Shown: positions 1-8,972, numbered from the stretch's first letter. The stretch is 64,000 nucleotides of DNA from Phycisphaerales bacterium (GCA_009691785.1 SIAM01000003.1:29289-93288); one strand, 5' to 3'. Translations and numbers: made by a program. Notes: generated by a model from the sequence alone, not told the origin.

Positions 1-1629
1 AGCGGTCTTGTGGCCGGGCTTTTTGCGGGGCTCTTTATTCCAATTTTTTGGATCAGTTGGCCAGCGCAAATCCTTGTCACCGTGAGTCCAATTCTTTTGT
101 ATTGGAAAGCCCGCAACGCGGTTGTATCTGACAAACAAAAATTTTTCATTGGCGGCGACAAGGTTCGAGCCTTCTTCAAGAAACGTGGAAAGTCCAAGGG
201 GCGAGCTGGAGGAACTCTTTCGTTTAAAGACTTGAATAAAAAAGATAGATTGAATCCTGGAAAAGACGATCCACTTCTGCCGGCATTTCATGCCGCTGAC
301 AAATTGCTTAGCGAGGCGTTGCTGCAACGAGCTTCCCGCATTGATCTGCTTGTGAAATCAGATGGCGTCACCACCACGATCACGGTGGATGGAATTCGAA
401 TCAAAGTGGAAAGTTCCACAGTTGAGATCACAATGGCAATGATTGATTTTCTAAAGGATCTGTGCGGACTGGATGTGAAGGAGCGCCGCAAGCGTCAGAG
501 TGGATCATGCTGGGCCGTCAATGATGAAACTCTTATTCCACTTGCTTTCTCAATCGCGGGCTCATCCGCTGGCCAACAAATGCGCCTTGATTTCGACCTA
601 GCGAAAAGACTATCGCGAACTATTGGTCAAATTGGATTTTTGCCCTCGCAAGAGAAGGTGCTGAAGGAACTCGCAGATCCAATGTCACGCGGCGGCGTTG
701 TTCTTGTCAGCGCGGCGCCCGGCCAAGGCTTAACCTCCACATGTTTGGCGTTGCTGACGGGGCATGACGCGTTCACGGCCGCGGTCAAGACATTGGAAAA
801 AAAACTGGTTCACCGACTTGATGGAGTCGATCATCAAGCTTGGACATCGAGCCAGGGCGGCGTTGACTATCCAACCCAATTACAATCCATCATTCGCCGC
901 AGTCCTGATGTTGTCTATGTCGAGGATATTTCCGAAGTAGGCGTGGGCAAACTGGTCGCTGCGCCAAACAATATTGACCAGCGTTTTTATATCGCCATGC
1001 CATTGGATGGCGTGGCCGCAACCATCACCGAATGGTTCAAAGCCGTGGGCAATGTCCCACTCGCTGCGGCACCTTTGCGATTGGTGATTACCCAAAAATT
1101 ATGCCGCAAACTATGCACCGCCTGTCGTGTGGGATACCAACCATCACCTGAGCAAGCTAAAAAACTTGGCATTGCCGCGGGCAAACAAGTGGAATTATTC
1201 AAATCCAGCGGAAAAGTTCAGGTGGGCAATAAAGTGATCGACTGTCCATTGTGCAATGGAACGGGTTATGTGGGCCAAATCATTGTCAGCGAAATATTTA
1301 TCATAGATGAAGAGGCGCGTGGTTTCTTAGCCAAAGGCGATCTCAAGAGCGCCTACAACTCGTCGCGCATGAAACACAAATTGCCTGGAATTCAAGAGTC
1401 TGCATTGTTGCGCGTACGCGATGGAACAACCAGCTTGGAAGAAGCAATTCGAATTCTCACGCCAGCAAACAAGCCCACGGCCGCCGCCGAGCCTGGATCA
1501 AAACCAACAACTCAAGCTCCTGCAACTCCTACAACCACCAAGCCTGCCGCCGCGCCTGGAGCAAAACCAGCAGCAAATCCAGCAGCAAAATCGGCAGTGC
1601 CTATCAACAAGCCCAAGGCCTCACCATGA
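1..1629 (+). CDS. GspE/PilB-like secretion ATPase homologue with degenerate Walker A (5' partial)
   Basis: The frame is open to base 1 (S-G-L before a GTG at 10), so the true start probably lies upstream. The N-terminus is hydrophobic (one or two membrane segments in the first ~35 residues). The rest follows the T2SS/T4P ATPase layout: a CTE-like N2 part (GVTTTITVDGIRIKVES), a P-loop region, a Walker B/Asp-box-like segment (RRSPDVVYVED), and a late tetracysteine element (CRKLCTACR ... CPLCNGTGY) typical of PilB/GspE. The P-loop reads AAPGQGLTST where the family has GPTGSGKTTT, so the catalytic Lys is missing. The His-box is also unrecognisable (RFYIAMPLDG). This suggests a non-hydrolysing paralogue; the role is unknown. 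A Pro/Ala/Lys-rich tail (last ~60 residues) follows. It overlaps the next gene by ATGA, implying coupled translation. Confidence 0.72.
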   Translation, partial: SGLVAGLFAGLFIPIFWISWPAQILVTVSPILLYWKARNAVVSDKQKFFIGGDKVRAFFKKRGKSKGRAGGTLSFKDLNKKDRLNPGKDDPLLPAFHAADKLLSEALLQRASRIDLLVKSDGVTTTITVDGIRIKVESSTVEITMAMIDFLKDLCGLDVKERRKRQSGSCWAVNDETLIPLAFSIAGSSAGQQMRLDFDLAKRLSRTIGQIGFLPSQEKVLKELADPMSRGGVVLVSAAPGQGLTSTCLALLTGHDAFTAAVKTLEKKLVHRLDGVDHQAWTSSQGGVDYPTQLQSIIRRSPDVVYVEDISEVGVGKLVAAPNNIDQRFYIAMPLDGVAATITEWFKAVGNVPLAAAPLRLVITQKLCRKLCTACRVGYQPSPEQAKKLGIAAGKQVELFKSSGKVQVGNKVIDCPLCNGTGYVGQIIVSEIFIIDEEARGFLAKGDLKSAYNSSRMKHKLPGIQESALLRVRDGTTSLEEAIRILTPANKPTAAAEPGSKPTTQAPATPTTTKPAAAPGAKPAANPAAKSAVPINKPKASP

Positions 1630-3299
1630 TGCTTTCAGTTCTTGTTTCATTGCTTGTCCTACTCATCGCATATTGGTGGGCCAACCAAGGATTGTTTGAC
1701 GCCTTCATTCACTTAACTTGCGTGGTGATCGCTGGCGTGCTGGCATTCTCCTTGTGGGAACCCGTCACTGTTGGATTTCTTCTGACAGGCGGTGGCTTTG
1801 ATGGATATGCGTGGGGATTGTGCCTTGGATTTTTGTTTCTTGGATTCTTGTTTCTGTTGAGATTCCTTATAGATTTGTCCACTCCCAAGCGGCCAACACT
1901 TCCGCCTTTGGTGAATTTGACCGCAGGCGCGCTGCTTGGATTGCTCAGTGGAATTCTTACCATGGGAATTATGTTGATCGCAGTTGGACACCTCTCCACC
2001 TCGCGGGAACTTTTGGGATACACAGGGTGGACCCGCTCAGCCGAGTCCAGTGGAAAGCCAATGCAAACAGCTCCAGGTTCTCCTTGCTCACTTCTAACGG
2101 AGTTCACACAAGGCTTCTTCAACTTGCTTTCAGACGGGAGTTGCTCTCCATTTATGAGCAACGCAACTTTGGCCTCTTACCGACCTGGGATTGCGCAAGA
2201 CGGAGGAAGTTTGTTTCGAGACTCGCTTCGCGAAGGCCGAGGAAACTCTACGCTCGCGCCTGGAACATTCACTATTGATGGTTTTTATTACGACCCAAAG
2301 TACCCCATTCGAAGTGGTTCCATGGGCGCATACGCCGTGCTCTTCTCATTTAAGCCAACATCATTTGACGCTGCAGGTTCCTTCAGTTTGTCATCTTCAC
2401 AAGTACGATTAATCGCTCCCGACAATGGCGGCGCGATTTCAGAATTCCCCATTGAATTTAGCCAAGAAAAAAATACCGAATCCGGTCGCTCTATGATTCG
2501 TTACGAATTCAAATCCGAAACCGCATTTGCCACGCTTGAAACGCCCACGGAAGGCAAAATCTGCCTGGTCTTCGCATCTCTGCCATTTCAGAAATCGCCC
2601 CCAAAGATGATCATTTTGAAAGGTCTTCGAATCACTTTGCCAGAGCTCAATGCTAATCCACTGGCCTTGGGGGTCGCAGTTGAAAATGCGGGAGAAAAAA
2701 TTGCAATTCCAGCCGATGAATCGGCGCCGGTCATACCAGCACAGGAACTTGTCCTTGATCGCTCTCTCAGCGGAATCATGTTGAATAAAAATGGATTGCC
2801 TGGAACATTGCAAGAAGAATCTGGATCAATCTTTACAGGCGCCGCGAAGCACATTAAAAAGAATCCAATTGCAAAAAGCGATGTGCGTGAAATTGCCCAA
2901 TCCTCCTCCGAGAAAATTGCGAAACTAAAAATTTCACGGGATTCCACTGCTGATTTGTACAACATGGATAAGACCCGCAAAATCGCTGAAAAAGTTGGTA
3001 AATCGGGCATTCCAATGTTGGTGGACACCAACGGAAATCTTTACGAGCCATTTGGATATATCTGGGTCAACACCAACACAGACGAATGGGAAATCTTCTT
3101 GGAAAGCCCGTCGGACGGCTTCACCGTGAAACAATTCCAACGCGGCGAAAACGCTGGATTTATCGATGTGCTTTACCGACTTCCAATTGGCATAAAGATC
3201 ACCATGGTGATCTTGCGAGATCCGTCCGCGTCACTGAGCAAGGCCAAGGTGCTTGGAACTGCCGAATTAAATGTTGAAGGCAAAGCAGTTGTGAATTAA
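1626..3299 (+). CDS. CvpA-like multi-spanning membrane protein with large C-terminal domain
   Basis: 557 aa. The first ~125 residues contain four hydrophobic helices (starting MLSVLVSLLVLLIAYWW, with later Gly/Leu-rich spans near 30-46, 55-75 and 93-122) in the pattern of the CvpA/colicin V production family. CvpA proteins are usually 160-200 aa, so about 430 residues are extra. The extra part is probably on the non-cytoplasmic side and looks like beta-rich soluble sequence. I recognise no enzyme motif in it. Start ATG overlaps the stop of the pseudo-ATPase gene (ATGA), so the two proteins are probably made in step. CvpA assignment is by topology only; function unknown. Confidence 0.6.
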   Translation: MMLSVLVSLLVLLIAYWWANQGLFDAFIHLTCVVIAGVLAFSLWEPVTVGFLLTGGGFDGYAWGLCLGFLFLGFLFLLRFLIDLSTPKRPTLPPLVNLTAGALLGLLSGILTMGIMLIAVGHLSTSRELLGYTGWTRSAESSGKPMQTAPGSPCSLLTEFTQGFFNLLSDGSCSPFMSNATLASYRPGIAQDGGSLFRDSLREGRGNSTLAPGTFTIDGFYYDPKYPIRSGSMGAYAVLFSFKPTSFDAAGSFSLSSSQVRLIAPDNGGAISEFPIEFSQEKNTESGRSMIRYEFKSETAFATLETPTEGKICLVFASLPFQKSPPKMIILKGLRITLPELNANPLALGVAVENAGEKIAIPADESAPVIPAQELVLDRSLSGIMLNKNGLPGTLQEESGSIFTGAAKHIKKNPIAKSDVREIAQSSSEKIAKLKISRDSTADLYNMDKTRKIAEKVGKSGIPMLVDTNGNLYEPFGYIWVNTNTDEWEIFLESPSDGFTVKQFQRGENAGFIDVLYRLPIGIKITMVILRDPSASLSKAKVLGTAELNVEGKAVVN

Positions 3300-3322
3300 A
3301 TTTTGGACTTTTCAGTTCAGCG

Positions 3323-3343
3323 ATCATTCAATGGGTGAATGAT
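3323..3343. terminator. hairpin between convergent genes
   Basis: ATCATTCA, a five-base loop ATGGG, then TGAATGAT: a perfect 8-bp stem sitting in the 54-bp gap between the CvpA-like gene and accC, which converge here. There is no following T-run, so it may be a shared weak or factor-assisted terminator rather than a classical intrinsic one. Confidence 0.4.
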
Positions 3344-3353
3344 GCGCGAGGAA

Positions 3354-4721
3354 CTACGCATTCAAACTTGAAGTGTCTTTGCTCTTCAACCAACGCTCGA
3401 CCCAGTGAATGTCGATGTCCGCGTTCTGAAATTCCGTGTTGTCCATGATGCGCTTGTGCAACGCGATGGTTGTGCGCAGTGGACCAATCTTAAATTCATT
3501 CAGCGCTTGGCGCATGCGCGCAATGGCGGCGGCGCGCGTGGGACCATGGACGATCAGCTTACCGATCATGGAATCGTAGTTGGGTGGAATGCGGTAACCG
3601 GCGCGGGCATGGCTATCAAGGCGCACGCCTGGACCGCCGGGCGCGACGAAAGTTTCAATAAGCCCCGCTTGCGGCATGAAATTTTTATCTGGGTCCTCCG
3701 CGTTAATGCGTACTTCAATAGCGTGGCCATTGACTTTGATGTCTTGCTGCTGCATGGGCAGCGGCTCGCCGGCGGCAACGCGGATTTGCGTTTGCACAAT
3801 GTCCACGCCTGTGATCATTTCGGTAACGGGGTGCTCCACTTGCACGCGCGTGTTGACTTCGAGCATATAGAAGTCCTGCTTCTTGTCCATGAGAAATTCA
3901 ACCGTGGCCACGCCGCAATAGTTGGCTCTGCGGATAAGCGCGGCTGCGCTTTCGCACACCTTCATGCGCTTGGCTGGATCCACGCCAGGGCTTGGTGCCT
4001 CTTCAACTAATTTCTGATGGCGACGCTGGCTGGAGCAATCGCGCTCGAACAAATGCACGGCGTTGCCATGATTGTCGCCAATGGTTTGCACTTCAAAGTG
4101 GCGCGCGTTCTCAAGATATTTTTCCACATAAACGGTTCCGTTTCCAAAGGCGGCCAGCGCTTCTTGGCGCGCCTTCTCCACATTCTCACGCAGCTCCGCC
4201 TCGCTGCGGGCCACGCGCATTCCGCGGCCTCCACCTCCGGCGCTGGCCTTGATGATGACTGGGTAGCCAATCTCGTTAGCCACTTTCGCGGCTTCATCGA
4301 TATCTTCAATTCCGCCTTCCGTTCCCGGGAAAACAGGCGTTCCTGATTGGCGCGCCAAACGCTTGCAATTCACTTTGTCGCCCAGCAAATTCATGGCTTC
4401 CGGACTTGGTCCAATGAAAGCGATATTGCAATCGCGGCAAACTTCCGCGAAGGACGCGTTCTCCGAAAGAAATCCGTAGCCCGGATGAATGGCGTCGGCG
4501 CCCGTTACTTCCGCAGCCGCAATCAAGCGCTCAATGCGCAAGTAACTTTCCTTGCTGGCGGCGGGACCAATGCACACGGCCTCATCGGCCTGCTCAATCC
4601 ATGGTCCGTCGCGGTCCGCAACGCTGTACACGCACACTGGACTCACGCCCAACTCGCGGCAGGCGCGAATCACTCGCAGCGCAATCTCTCCTCTATTGGC
4701 AATCAAAATTCTTTTGAACAT
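3354..4721 (-). CDS. accC: biotin carboxylase, acetyl-CoA carboxylase subunit
   Basis: 455 aa, normal family length (~450). It carboxylates the biotin on AccB using ATP and bicarbonate, the first step of fatty acid synthesis, in the cytoplasm. The N-terminus MFKRILIANRGEIALRVIRA is diagnostic. The ATP-grasp glycine loop (KASAGGGGRGMRVA), the E-V-N-T-R-V-Q-V-E-H-P catalytic strip and the Q-A-G-L-I biotin carboxylase C-terminal segment are all present. It lies 93 bp downstream of accB on the same strand, the usual accB-accC order. The ATG is directly followed by the conserved N-terminus, so the start is secure. Confidence 0.97.
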   Translation of the reverse strand: MFKRILIANRGEIALRVIRACRELGVSPVCVYSVADRDGPWIEQADEAVCIGPAASKESYLRIERLIAAAEVTGADAIHPGYGFLSENASFAEVCRDCNIAFIGPSPEAMNLLGDKVNCKRLARQSGTPVFPGTEGGIEDIDEAAKVANEIGYPVIIKASAGGGGRGMRVARSEAELRENVEKARQEALAAFGNGTVYVEKYLENARHFEVQTIGDNHGNAVHLFERDCSSQRRHQKLVEEAPSPGVDPAKRMKVCESAAALIRRANYCGVATVEFLMDKKQDFYMLEVNTRVQVEHPVTEMITGVDIVQTQIRVAAGEPLPMQQQDIKVNGHAIEVRINAEDPDKNFMPQAGLIETFVAPGGPGVRLDSHARAGYRIPPNYDSMIGKLIVHGPTRAAAIARMRQALNEFKIGPLRTTIALHKRIMDNTEFQNADIDIHWVERWLKSKDTSSLNA

Positions 4722-4814
4722 GGTGGATGAATGATGGTGTGTGAAATTGCGAAATTAAAATTATGTTGAGTGAGAATGAATGAAGGCGCACGCACATCCG
4801 TTGCGTTACAAACT

Positions 4815-5300
4815 TTAAGAGGGTCGCACCAAGAAAATGGCCTGTCCAAACTCAACCGCGTCCCCGCTCTTGACCAAAATCTTTTCTATGGTGCCGGTTG
4901 TGCCAGCGTTGATCTCGTTGAATATCTTCATGGCTTCTATCAAGCAGACCACGGAATTTGAACCCACGCTTGCGCCAATGCTGACAAAGTCAGGCTTGTC
5001 CGGCGATGCCGAGGCGTAGAAAGTTCCAACCATTGGGCTTTCAATCTTGATCAGTCCAGCGGTGTCATTCATTGGGGCCGTTGGCTTGCTTGCAGCGGTT
5101 GGGTTCACAGGTTGCACAATGGGCGCCGCCTGCATGACGGATTGCGTCAAACCCACTGGCGCCTGCATGATTTGCGGAGCGCTGTGAATGTTGGGTCGAC
5201 GAATGGTGACCTGTTCATCCTTGTCGCGAAGATCCAGTTCCAACAATTCGTTGGCGGTCATCAGTCGAATGAGTTCTTTCAGTTTTCGCATATCAATCAT
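4815..5300 (-). CDS. accB: biotin carboxyl carrier protein of acetyl-CoA carboxylase
   Basis: 161 aa. An N-terminal helical segment (MRKLKELIRLMTANELLELD) is followed by a Pro/Ala/Gln-rich linker (residues ~38-80) and a C-terminal biotinyl domain. The domain has the conserved SPMVGTFY entry and the E-A-M-K site, so biotin should sit on Lys125. It shuttles carboxylate from AccC to the carboxyltransferase, which is not in this window. Partner accC follows on the same strand. Confidence 0.97.
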   Translation of the reverse strand: MIDMRKLKELIRLMTANELLELDLRDKDEQVTIRRPNIHSAPQIMQAPVGLTQSVMQAAPIVQPVNPTAASKPTAPMNDTAGLIKIESPMVGTFYASASPDKPDFVSIGASVGSNSVVCLIEAMKIFNEINAGTTGTIEKILVKSGDAVEFGQAIFLVRPS

Positions 5301-5327
5301 GTGGGTAGGCCCTTCGAATTACAAATA

Positions 5328-5357
5328 AGTGTAATTGAATAATTGTAGCGAAAACAA
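5328..5357 (-). promoter_or_regulatory. candidate sigma-70-type promoter of accB-accC
   Basis: On the minus strand TTGTTT (5352-5357), 18-bp spacer, TACACT (5328-5333), followed by a leader of roughly 20 nt before the accB ATG. Both hexamers are fair matches to bacterial consensus; this is a prediction from sequence only. Confidence 0.45.
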
Positions 5358-5419
5358 TCACAACTTGCTGCCATCGTGATGGCTTCATGCAAGGTTTTGT
5401 GAAGGCAGCATTTAGATTG

Positions 5420-6091
5420 TCAACGCAGCGCCATAGCAGGCGATAAAATTTCCGCCATGATCATGCCTTGGCGCATGCTCTTTGCATTCCAAATTCGCCT
5501 TGGTAGCGCGGTCTGCCCAATTTGTGTTGTGAGCGCAATTCGCTTGCTGAGTCGGCTGGCAACTAAAGCGTCAATGGCGCTGATTGGTTTTTTGGGCGGC
5601 TGACTTGGAGTGATGGTGGAAATTATGCTGGAGTTGCCAACGGACATGGAAACAGCGGGCGACATTGATGATCGACCCGCTCTGTTGCGAGGAAGCGCTG
5701 ATGATTTTGACGCAAAGTCGGTGGCGGGGATTGGTCTTTGCGTGACGCGCGGCGTCTTGGCAGGCTTGGCGGGCACCGGCGCGCTTGACGAGGTGAATTG
5801 GGGGGATGAAATGTAATTTCCGTTTTCATCAACAAGTCCAAGTGCGCGCGCTTGATCGGCAAATTTGCGCGCCGCCATTTCCAAAGCGGCTCGTGCGGAT
5901 AGGGATTGAGATGTTGGTTGGAATGTTGGTTGGAATGTTGGTTGGAAATTTTTTTGTGAGGTTGGTTCAAACTGTGTCGAGCCGGAATTCTCATCTTCCA
6001 TGCTTGGCGGAACCGCGGGCTTACTGGCGAATTTCTTGATCAAGAAATTGATCACGCCAAGCACCAAAAGAATAATAAGCATGTTGGACAT
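5420..6091 (-). CDS. membrane-anchored protein of unknown function with QPTF repeats
   Basis: 223 aa from the ATG at 6091, chosen because it puts a clean signal-anchor (MLIILLVLGVINFLIKKFA) at the N-terminus; the frame is open further to 6148 but that would run into the ABC ATPase gene. A Ser/Pro/Gln-rich middle contains three tandem Q-P-T-(F/S) units. A helical stretch (LSARAALEMAARKFADQARALGLVDENGN) precedes a Pro-rich disordered segment. The last ~50 residues (SAIDALVASRLSKRIALTT) look folded and helical. No family recognised. It lies 17 bp after the importer ATPase, so it may be the last gene of that operon. Confidence 0.6.
   Translation of the reverse strand: MSNMLIILLVLGVINFLIKKFASKPAVPPSMEDENSGSTQFEPTSQKNFQPTFQPTFQPTSQSLSARAALEMAARKFADQARALGLVDENGNYISSPQFTSSSAPVPAKPAKTPRVTQRPIPATDFASKSSALPRNRAGRSSMSPAVSMSVGNSSIISTITPSQPPKKPISAIDALVASRLSKRIALTTQIGQTALPRRIWNAKSMRQGMIMAEILSPAMALR
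5911..5946. repeat. 12-bp tandem repeat, three copies
   Basis: Unit AATGTTGGTTGG on the + strand, three nearly perfect copies inside the coding sequence of the membrane-anchored protein, encoding repeated Q-P-T-(F/S) on the minus strand. Likely prone to slippage without frame loss. Confidence 0.85.
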
Positions 6092-6108
6092 GGCGAAATG
6101 ATAACCAC

Positions 6109-6981
6109 TCAATGTGCGTCGATGGCGTCGCTCCAGAGTGGCAAACACAGTGGACGCGGGGCGAGATGTTCGACCATGCGAAATGGCACATTGAAGATGG
6201 GCTGCAAGATGTTGGGAAGAAGAATGCCCTGGGCGTGCCCGGCGGCGGCGATTTTCCCTTGCGAAAGCGCCACAACATCATCCGCAATAGCGCCGGCGAA
6301 AGCAAAATCATGCGAGGCCACAATGACGGCCAATCCCTCGCTTGCGCAGTGGCGCAACTCGGCGGCCAATGCCCGCGTCCAACTTGGATCAAGCGCCGAT
6401 GTGGGCTCGTCCACGATCAACAATTGCGTTTGCGCCGTTCGCTGCGCAAGCGCGCGCGCGAATGCAACTCGATGTCGCTGTCCCTCCGAAAGATGTCCCA
6501 CAAGTTCATCCGCCAGCGCCGCAATGCCCGTGCGCTGCATGGCCAATTGCACGCGCGGCGCGTCGGCGCGCATGGCCACGCGCCCCAATTCCACCGAAGT
6601 TCGCACAGAAAAACCAGCCACGGATTCTGGCCGCTGCGGCACGAATGAAAGCAAGTGAGCGCGTTGGGCCGGCGCCATGCGCGCAAGTTCTTGTTGCGAC
6701 CAAAGCGTTGGCGCGCGCGCGCTGATTGAATGTTCAAATTGCGAATGTTCGGTCTGTGACTTTTCGAGTTGCGAATGCGCGCTGCGTGATTGCTCTGACT
6801 GCAAACGCGCGCCACCAGAATGCGCGGGCAACAATCCAGCCGCGGCGCGCAGCAGCGTGCTCTTGCCGCCGCCGTTGGGACCAATCACCACCGTCACGGC
6901 GGCGGCGCGAAATTGCAGATCAAGCGGCCCCAATACAAAGTCGCCGTTATGAATAATCGCGTTTTCAAATTTCAAAGTCAT
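6109..6981 (-). CDS. ABC importer ATPase, FecE/BtuD type, with repetitive insert
   Basis: 290 aa from the ATG at 6981, which overlaps the permease stop (ATGA); the frame extends further upstream but only inside the permease gene. Walker A GPNGGGKST (34-42), Q-loop VPQRPE (114-119), signature LSEGQ (164-168), Walker B LLIVDEPTSALD (187-198) and H-loop ASHD (222-225) are all present, so it should be active. Residues ~61-90, between Walker A and the Q-loop, are a Ser/Gln/His/Glu-rich low-complexity insert (repeats of S-Q-x-E-x-S) not normal for the family. It energises uptake through the adjacent permease. Substrate is inferred to be cobalamin or a ferric siderophore. Confidence 0.9.
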   Translation of the reverse strand: MTLKFENAIIHNGDFVLGPLDLQFRAAAVTVVIGPNGGGKSTLLRAAAGLLPAHSGGARLQSEQSRSAHSQLEKSQTEHSQFEHSISARAPTLWSQQELARMAPAQRAHLLSFVPQRPESVAGFSVRTSVELGRVAMRADAPRVQLAMQRTGIAALADELVGHLSEGQRHRVAFARALAQRTAQTQLLIVDEPTSALDPSWTRALAAELRHCASEGLAVIVASHDFAFAGAIADDVVALSQGKIAAAGHAQGILLPNILQPIFNVPFRMVEHLAPRPLCLPLWSDAIDAH

Positions 6982-7976
6982 CTCATCCACGCTTTCGCTG
7001 CGCCGCGTCGCAGCAAGACCAGAAAGAATGGACCACCCGCAAGCGCGCAGATCACACCCACTGGCAAGCGGCCCGTGCTTGCGGGCGCAAAGTGGCGCAC
7101 GGCGTCGGCGGCGATCAACAATGTGCTTCCAGATATTGCCGCGGCAAGAACCGCCACGCGGTGCTTTGGACCAACGCAACTGCGCGCCATGTGCGGGCCT
7201 ATCAATCCAACAAAGGCCAATGGTCCGCACAGCGCCGTGGCCACCGCCGCAAGAACGCTTGAGCCCAGAACCAAATACAGGCGCACGCGTGACACATGAA
7301 TTCCAATTGAGGAACTTTCGTCATCGCTTAAACCCATGGCGTCCAAAGTGGCGCCGCCACGAAAACCAATGAAAATGCCTGCGAATACGGTGATGGCCGT
7401 CACGATCACGACGGATAGTTCAGGCACCTCCGGCACGTGTCCCAGCGCCCACCCCGCAAGCGCGGGACGCATTTCAAGCGGCAGCAACCATTCAATCAGC
7501 GACGCCAACGCCGCCGCGACTGTTCCCACAATCACGCCAGAAAGCACAAGCGAAATGGGATCGATGCCGCCACCTTTGCCGCGACCAAAATAAAGTGTCA
7601 CCGCCAATGCCAACAACGCTCCCACGGTCGCTGGAAGAATGGCGCCGCCCATGAGCAACCATGGTCCACCAATTGCGGCAATCCAATACGCCGCCGCGAC
7701 GCACGCTTGACTACCCGCTGAAAGTCCAAGCACAAAAGGCGAAGCCAATGGATTGCGCAGCAGTGTTTGTAAAAATATCCCACTGAGCGACAACGCGGCG
7801 CCCGCAAGAAGTCCGCTCAACAGCGCGCCAACGCGCCACTCCATTGAATCGGATGTTGGCCACCCGAATGTCCACTGTCCCGCGCCGTCGCGGCCCACAA
7901 GAAATCGACACACCATTGCACACGCGCACAAAAGCAAGAGCACAATCCACCCGAACTGTTCTCGGCGAGCGCTCAT
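6978..7976 (-). CDS. FecCD/BtuC-family ABC permease
   Basis: 332 aa with about nine to ten hydrophobic helices. Family hallmarks are R-N-P-L-A-S-P-F-V-L-G near residue 75, G-S-S-V-L-A-A-V-A-T-A-L-C-G-P-L-A-F-V-G and G-L-I-G-P-H-M-A-R near residue 240-255 (the coupling region contacting the ATPase). It forms the inner-membrane channel for cobalamin, heme or siderophore-type substrates. It is ATGA-coupled to both the binding protein gene before it and the ATPase gene after it. Confidence 0.92.
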   Translation of the reverse strand: MSARREQFGWIVLLLLCACAMVCRFLVGRDGAGQWTFGWPTSDSMEWRVGALLSGLLAGAALSLSGIFLQTLLRNPLASPFVLGLSAGSQACVAAAYWIAAIGGPWLLMGGAILPATVGALLALAVTLYFGRGKGGGIDPISLVLSGVIVGTVAAALASLIEWLLPLEMRPALAGWALGHVPEVPELSVVIVTAITVFAGIFIGFRGGATLDAMGLSDDESSSIGIHVSRVRLYLVLGSSVLAAVATALCGPLAFVGLIGPHMARSCVGPKHRVAVLAAAISGSTLLIAADAVRHFAPASTGRLPVGVICALAGGPFFLVLLRRGAAKAWMR

Positions 7977-8917
7977 GGTCTGTCAGCATCCTGTTTGATT
8001 TGCCCAGTCGAAACATGCGGCGAGTTCATTGGCGTCAAAGGCGCGTCAAGGGCGGGCGCTTGAATGGGCTGCGCTTGGAGTCCGCAAAACCTCTGTATTT
8101 CGGCTCGAAACTGCTGCAACCCAGTGGCCAACTCAGGTCCAGGCAGCAGCGATTTCGGAGCGTAAAGGGCTAGCAGTGACACGCCACGCTTGGAGCATGC
8201 GTCATCCAACACAGCATGCGATTGCGCCAGGTCTTTATCGCCAACGGCGCCCACAATGACAATGATTGATTTGGGTTGCGTGGCGAACAACTCCTCCATT
8301 GACAAATTTGGATTGCCTTTGCTGGTCAACGCCAGCGTTCCACCCATGGCGACCCACGCTTGCGCAAGATAGGTGTCGGCGCCAAACGCCCCAATAGGTT
8401 GGTCGGAGTACAGCAAGATGGCTGGGGAAAGTATTTGCGACGCCGCACAAGGCGCCAACTGTTTTTCAAGCGCGTCGACTAACAGTTGCGGACGAATAGG
8501 CGCGGGTTGACCAACCGCGTTTGCCACAGCGAACGGCAAATGTCGCAGGTCATCCAAACTGGTGGCGGGAACAAATTCCAGTTTCCAGTTTTTCGCGCGC
8601 GCGACTTGCTCCAACTGGGGCGGGGCGCCCGTTTGCGTTTGTTGAATTAAAATTAAAGTTGGATTGGCGCGCGCAAGCGTTTCCAAATCCACATCATTCA
8701 ACGATCCAACAATTGGCGCAGTTGATGCGCACCACGGTGTTCGCCCAACAAGCGACTGTTCCCATCCAAGCGCCACCACCGTGGCCGTCAACGCCGGTGA
8801 AAAACTGGCTATACGCGGCGGGGTGTTGCTTGAATCCGCCAGCGTTTTTACGGAATCTTCTTCATGGCATGCCGCCATAACAAGCGCCATACAAATGAGC
8901 CAAATCACTGGTCGCAT
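7973..8917 (-). CDS. BtuF-like substrate-binding lipoprotein of metal-chelate importer
   Basis: 314 aa from ATG 8917; the codon before it (TTG) is also open, but the ATG has a -10 hexamer six bases upstream. The N-terminus MRPVIWLICMALVMAAC is a lipoprotein signal with the Cys at 17. The body has helical-backbone receptor features: RIASFSPALTATVVALGW, VGRTPWC, and GSLNDVDLETLARANPTLI, which most resemble BtuF (vitamin B12). No cobalamin riboswitch can be fitted in the 55-bp upstream gap. Operon order is binding protein-permease-ATPase. Confidence 0.85.
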   Translation of the reverse strand: MRPVIWLICMALVMAACHEEDSVKTLADSSNTPPRIASFSPALTATVVALGWEQSLVGRTPWCASTAPIVGSLNDVDLETLARANPTLILIQQTQTGAPPQLEQVARAKNWKLEFVPATSLDDLRHLPFAVANAVGQPAPIRPQLLVDALEKQLAPCAASQILSPAILLYSDQPIGAFGADTYLAQAWVAMGGTLALTSKGNPNLSMEELFATQPKSIIVIVGAVGDKDLAQSHAVLDDACSKRGVSLLALYAPKSLLPGPELATGLQQFRAEIQRFCGLQAQPIQAPALDAPLTPMNSPHVSTGQIKQDADRP

Positions 8918-8923
8918 CAACGC

Positions 8924-8929
8924 AGAGTA
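8924..8929 (-). promoter_or_regulatory. -10 hexamer of a leaderless btuF-like transcript
   Basis: TACTCT on the minus strand, then GCGTTG, then the ATG at 8917. The six-base gap places the expected transcription start at or next to the start codon. TACACTGCGTTGATG at 25943-25957 is nearly identical. Confidence 0.5.
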
Positions 8930-8972
8930 GCACCCATTTCGTGACTCCCTCTCGCTACACTCTCACACTGAA

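Noticed and set aside
3405..4010. 201-aa plus-strand ORF
   Set aside because: Antisense shadow of accC, whose conserved protein sequence is unambiguous.
8918..8972. Cobalamin riboswitch upstream of the btuF-like gene
   Set aside because: The gap is only 55 bp and the -10 lies next to the start codon, leaving no room for the ~200-nt element.
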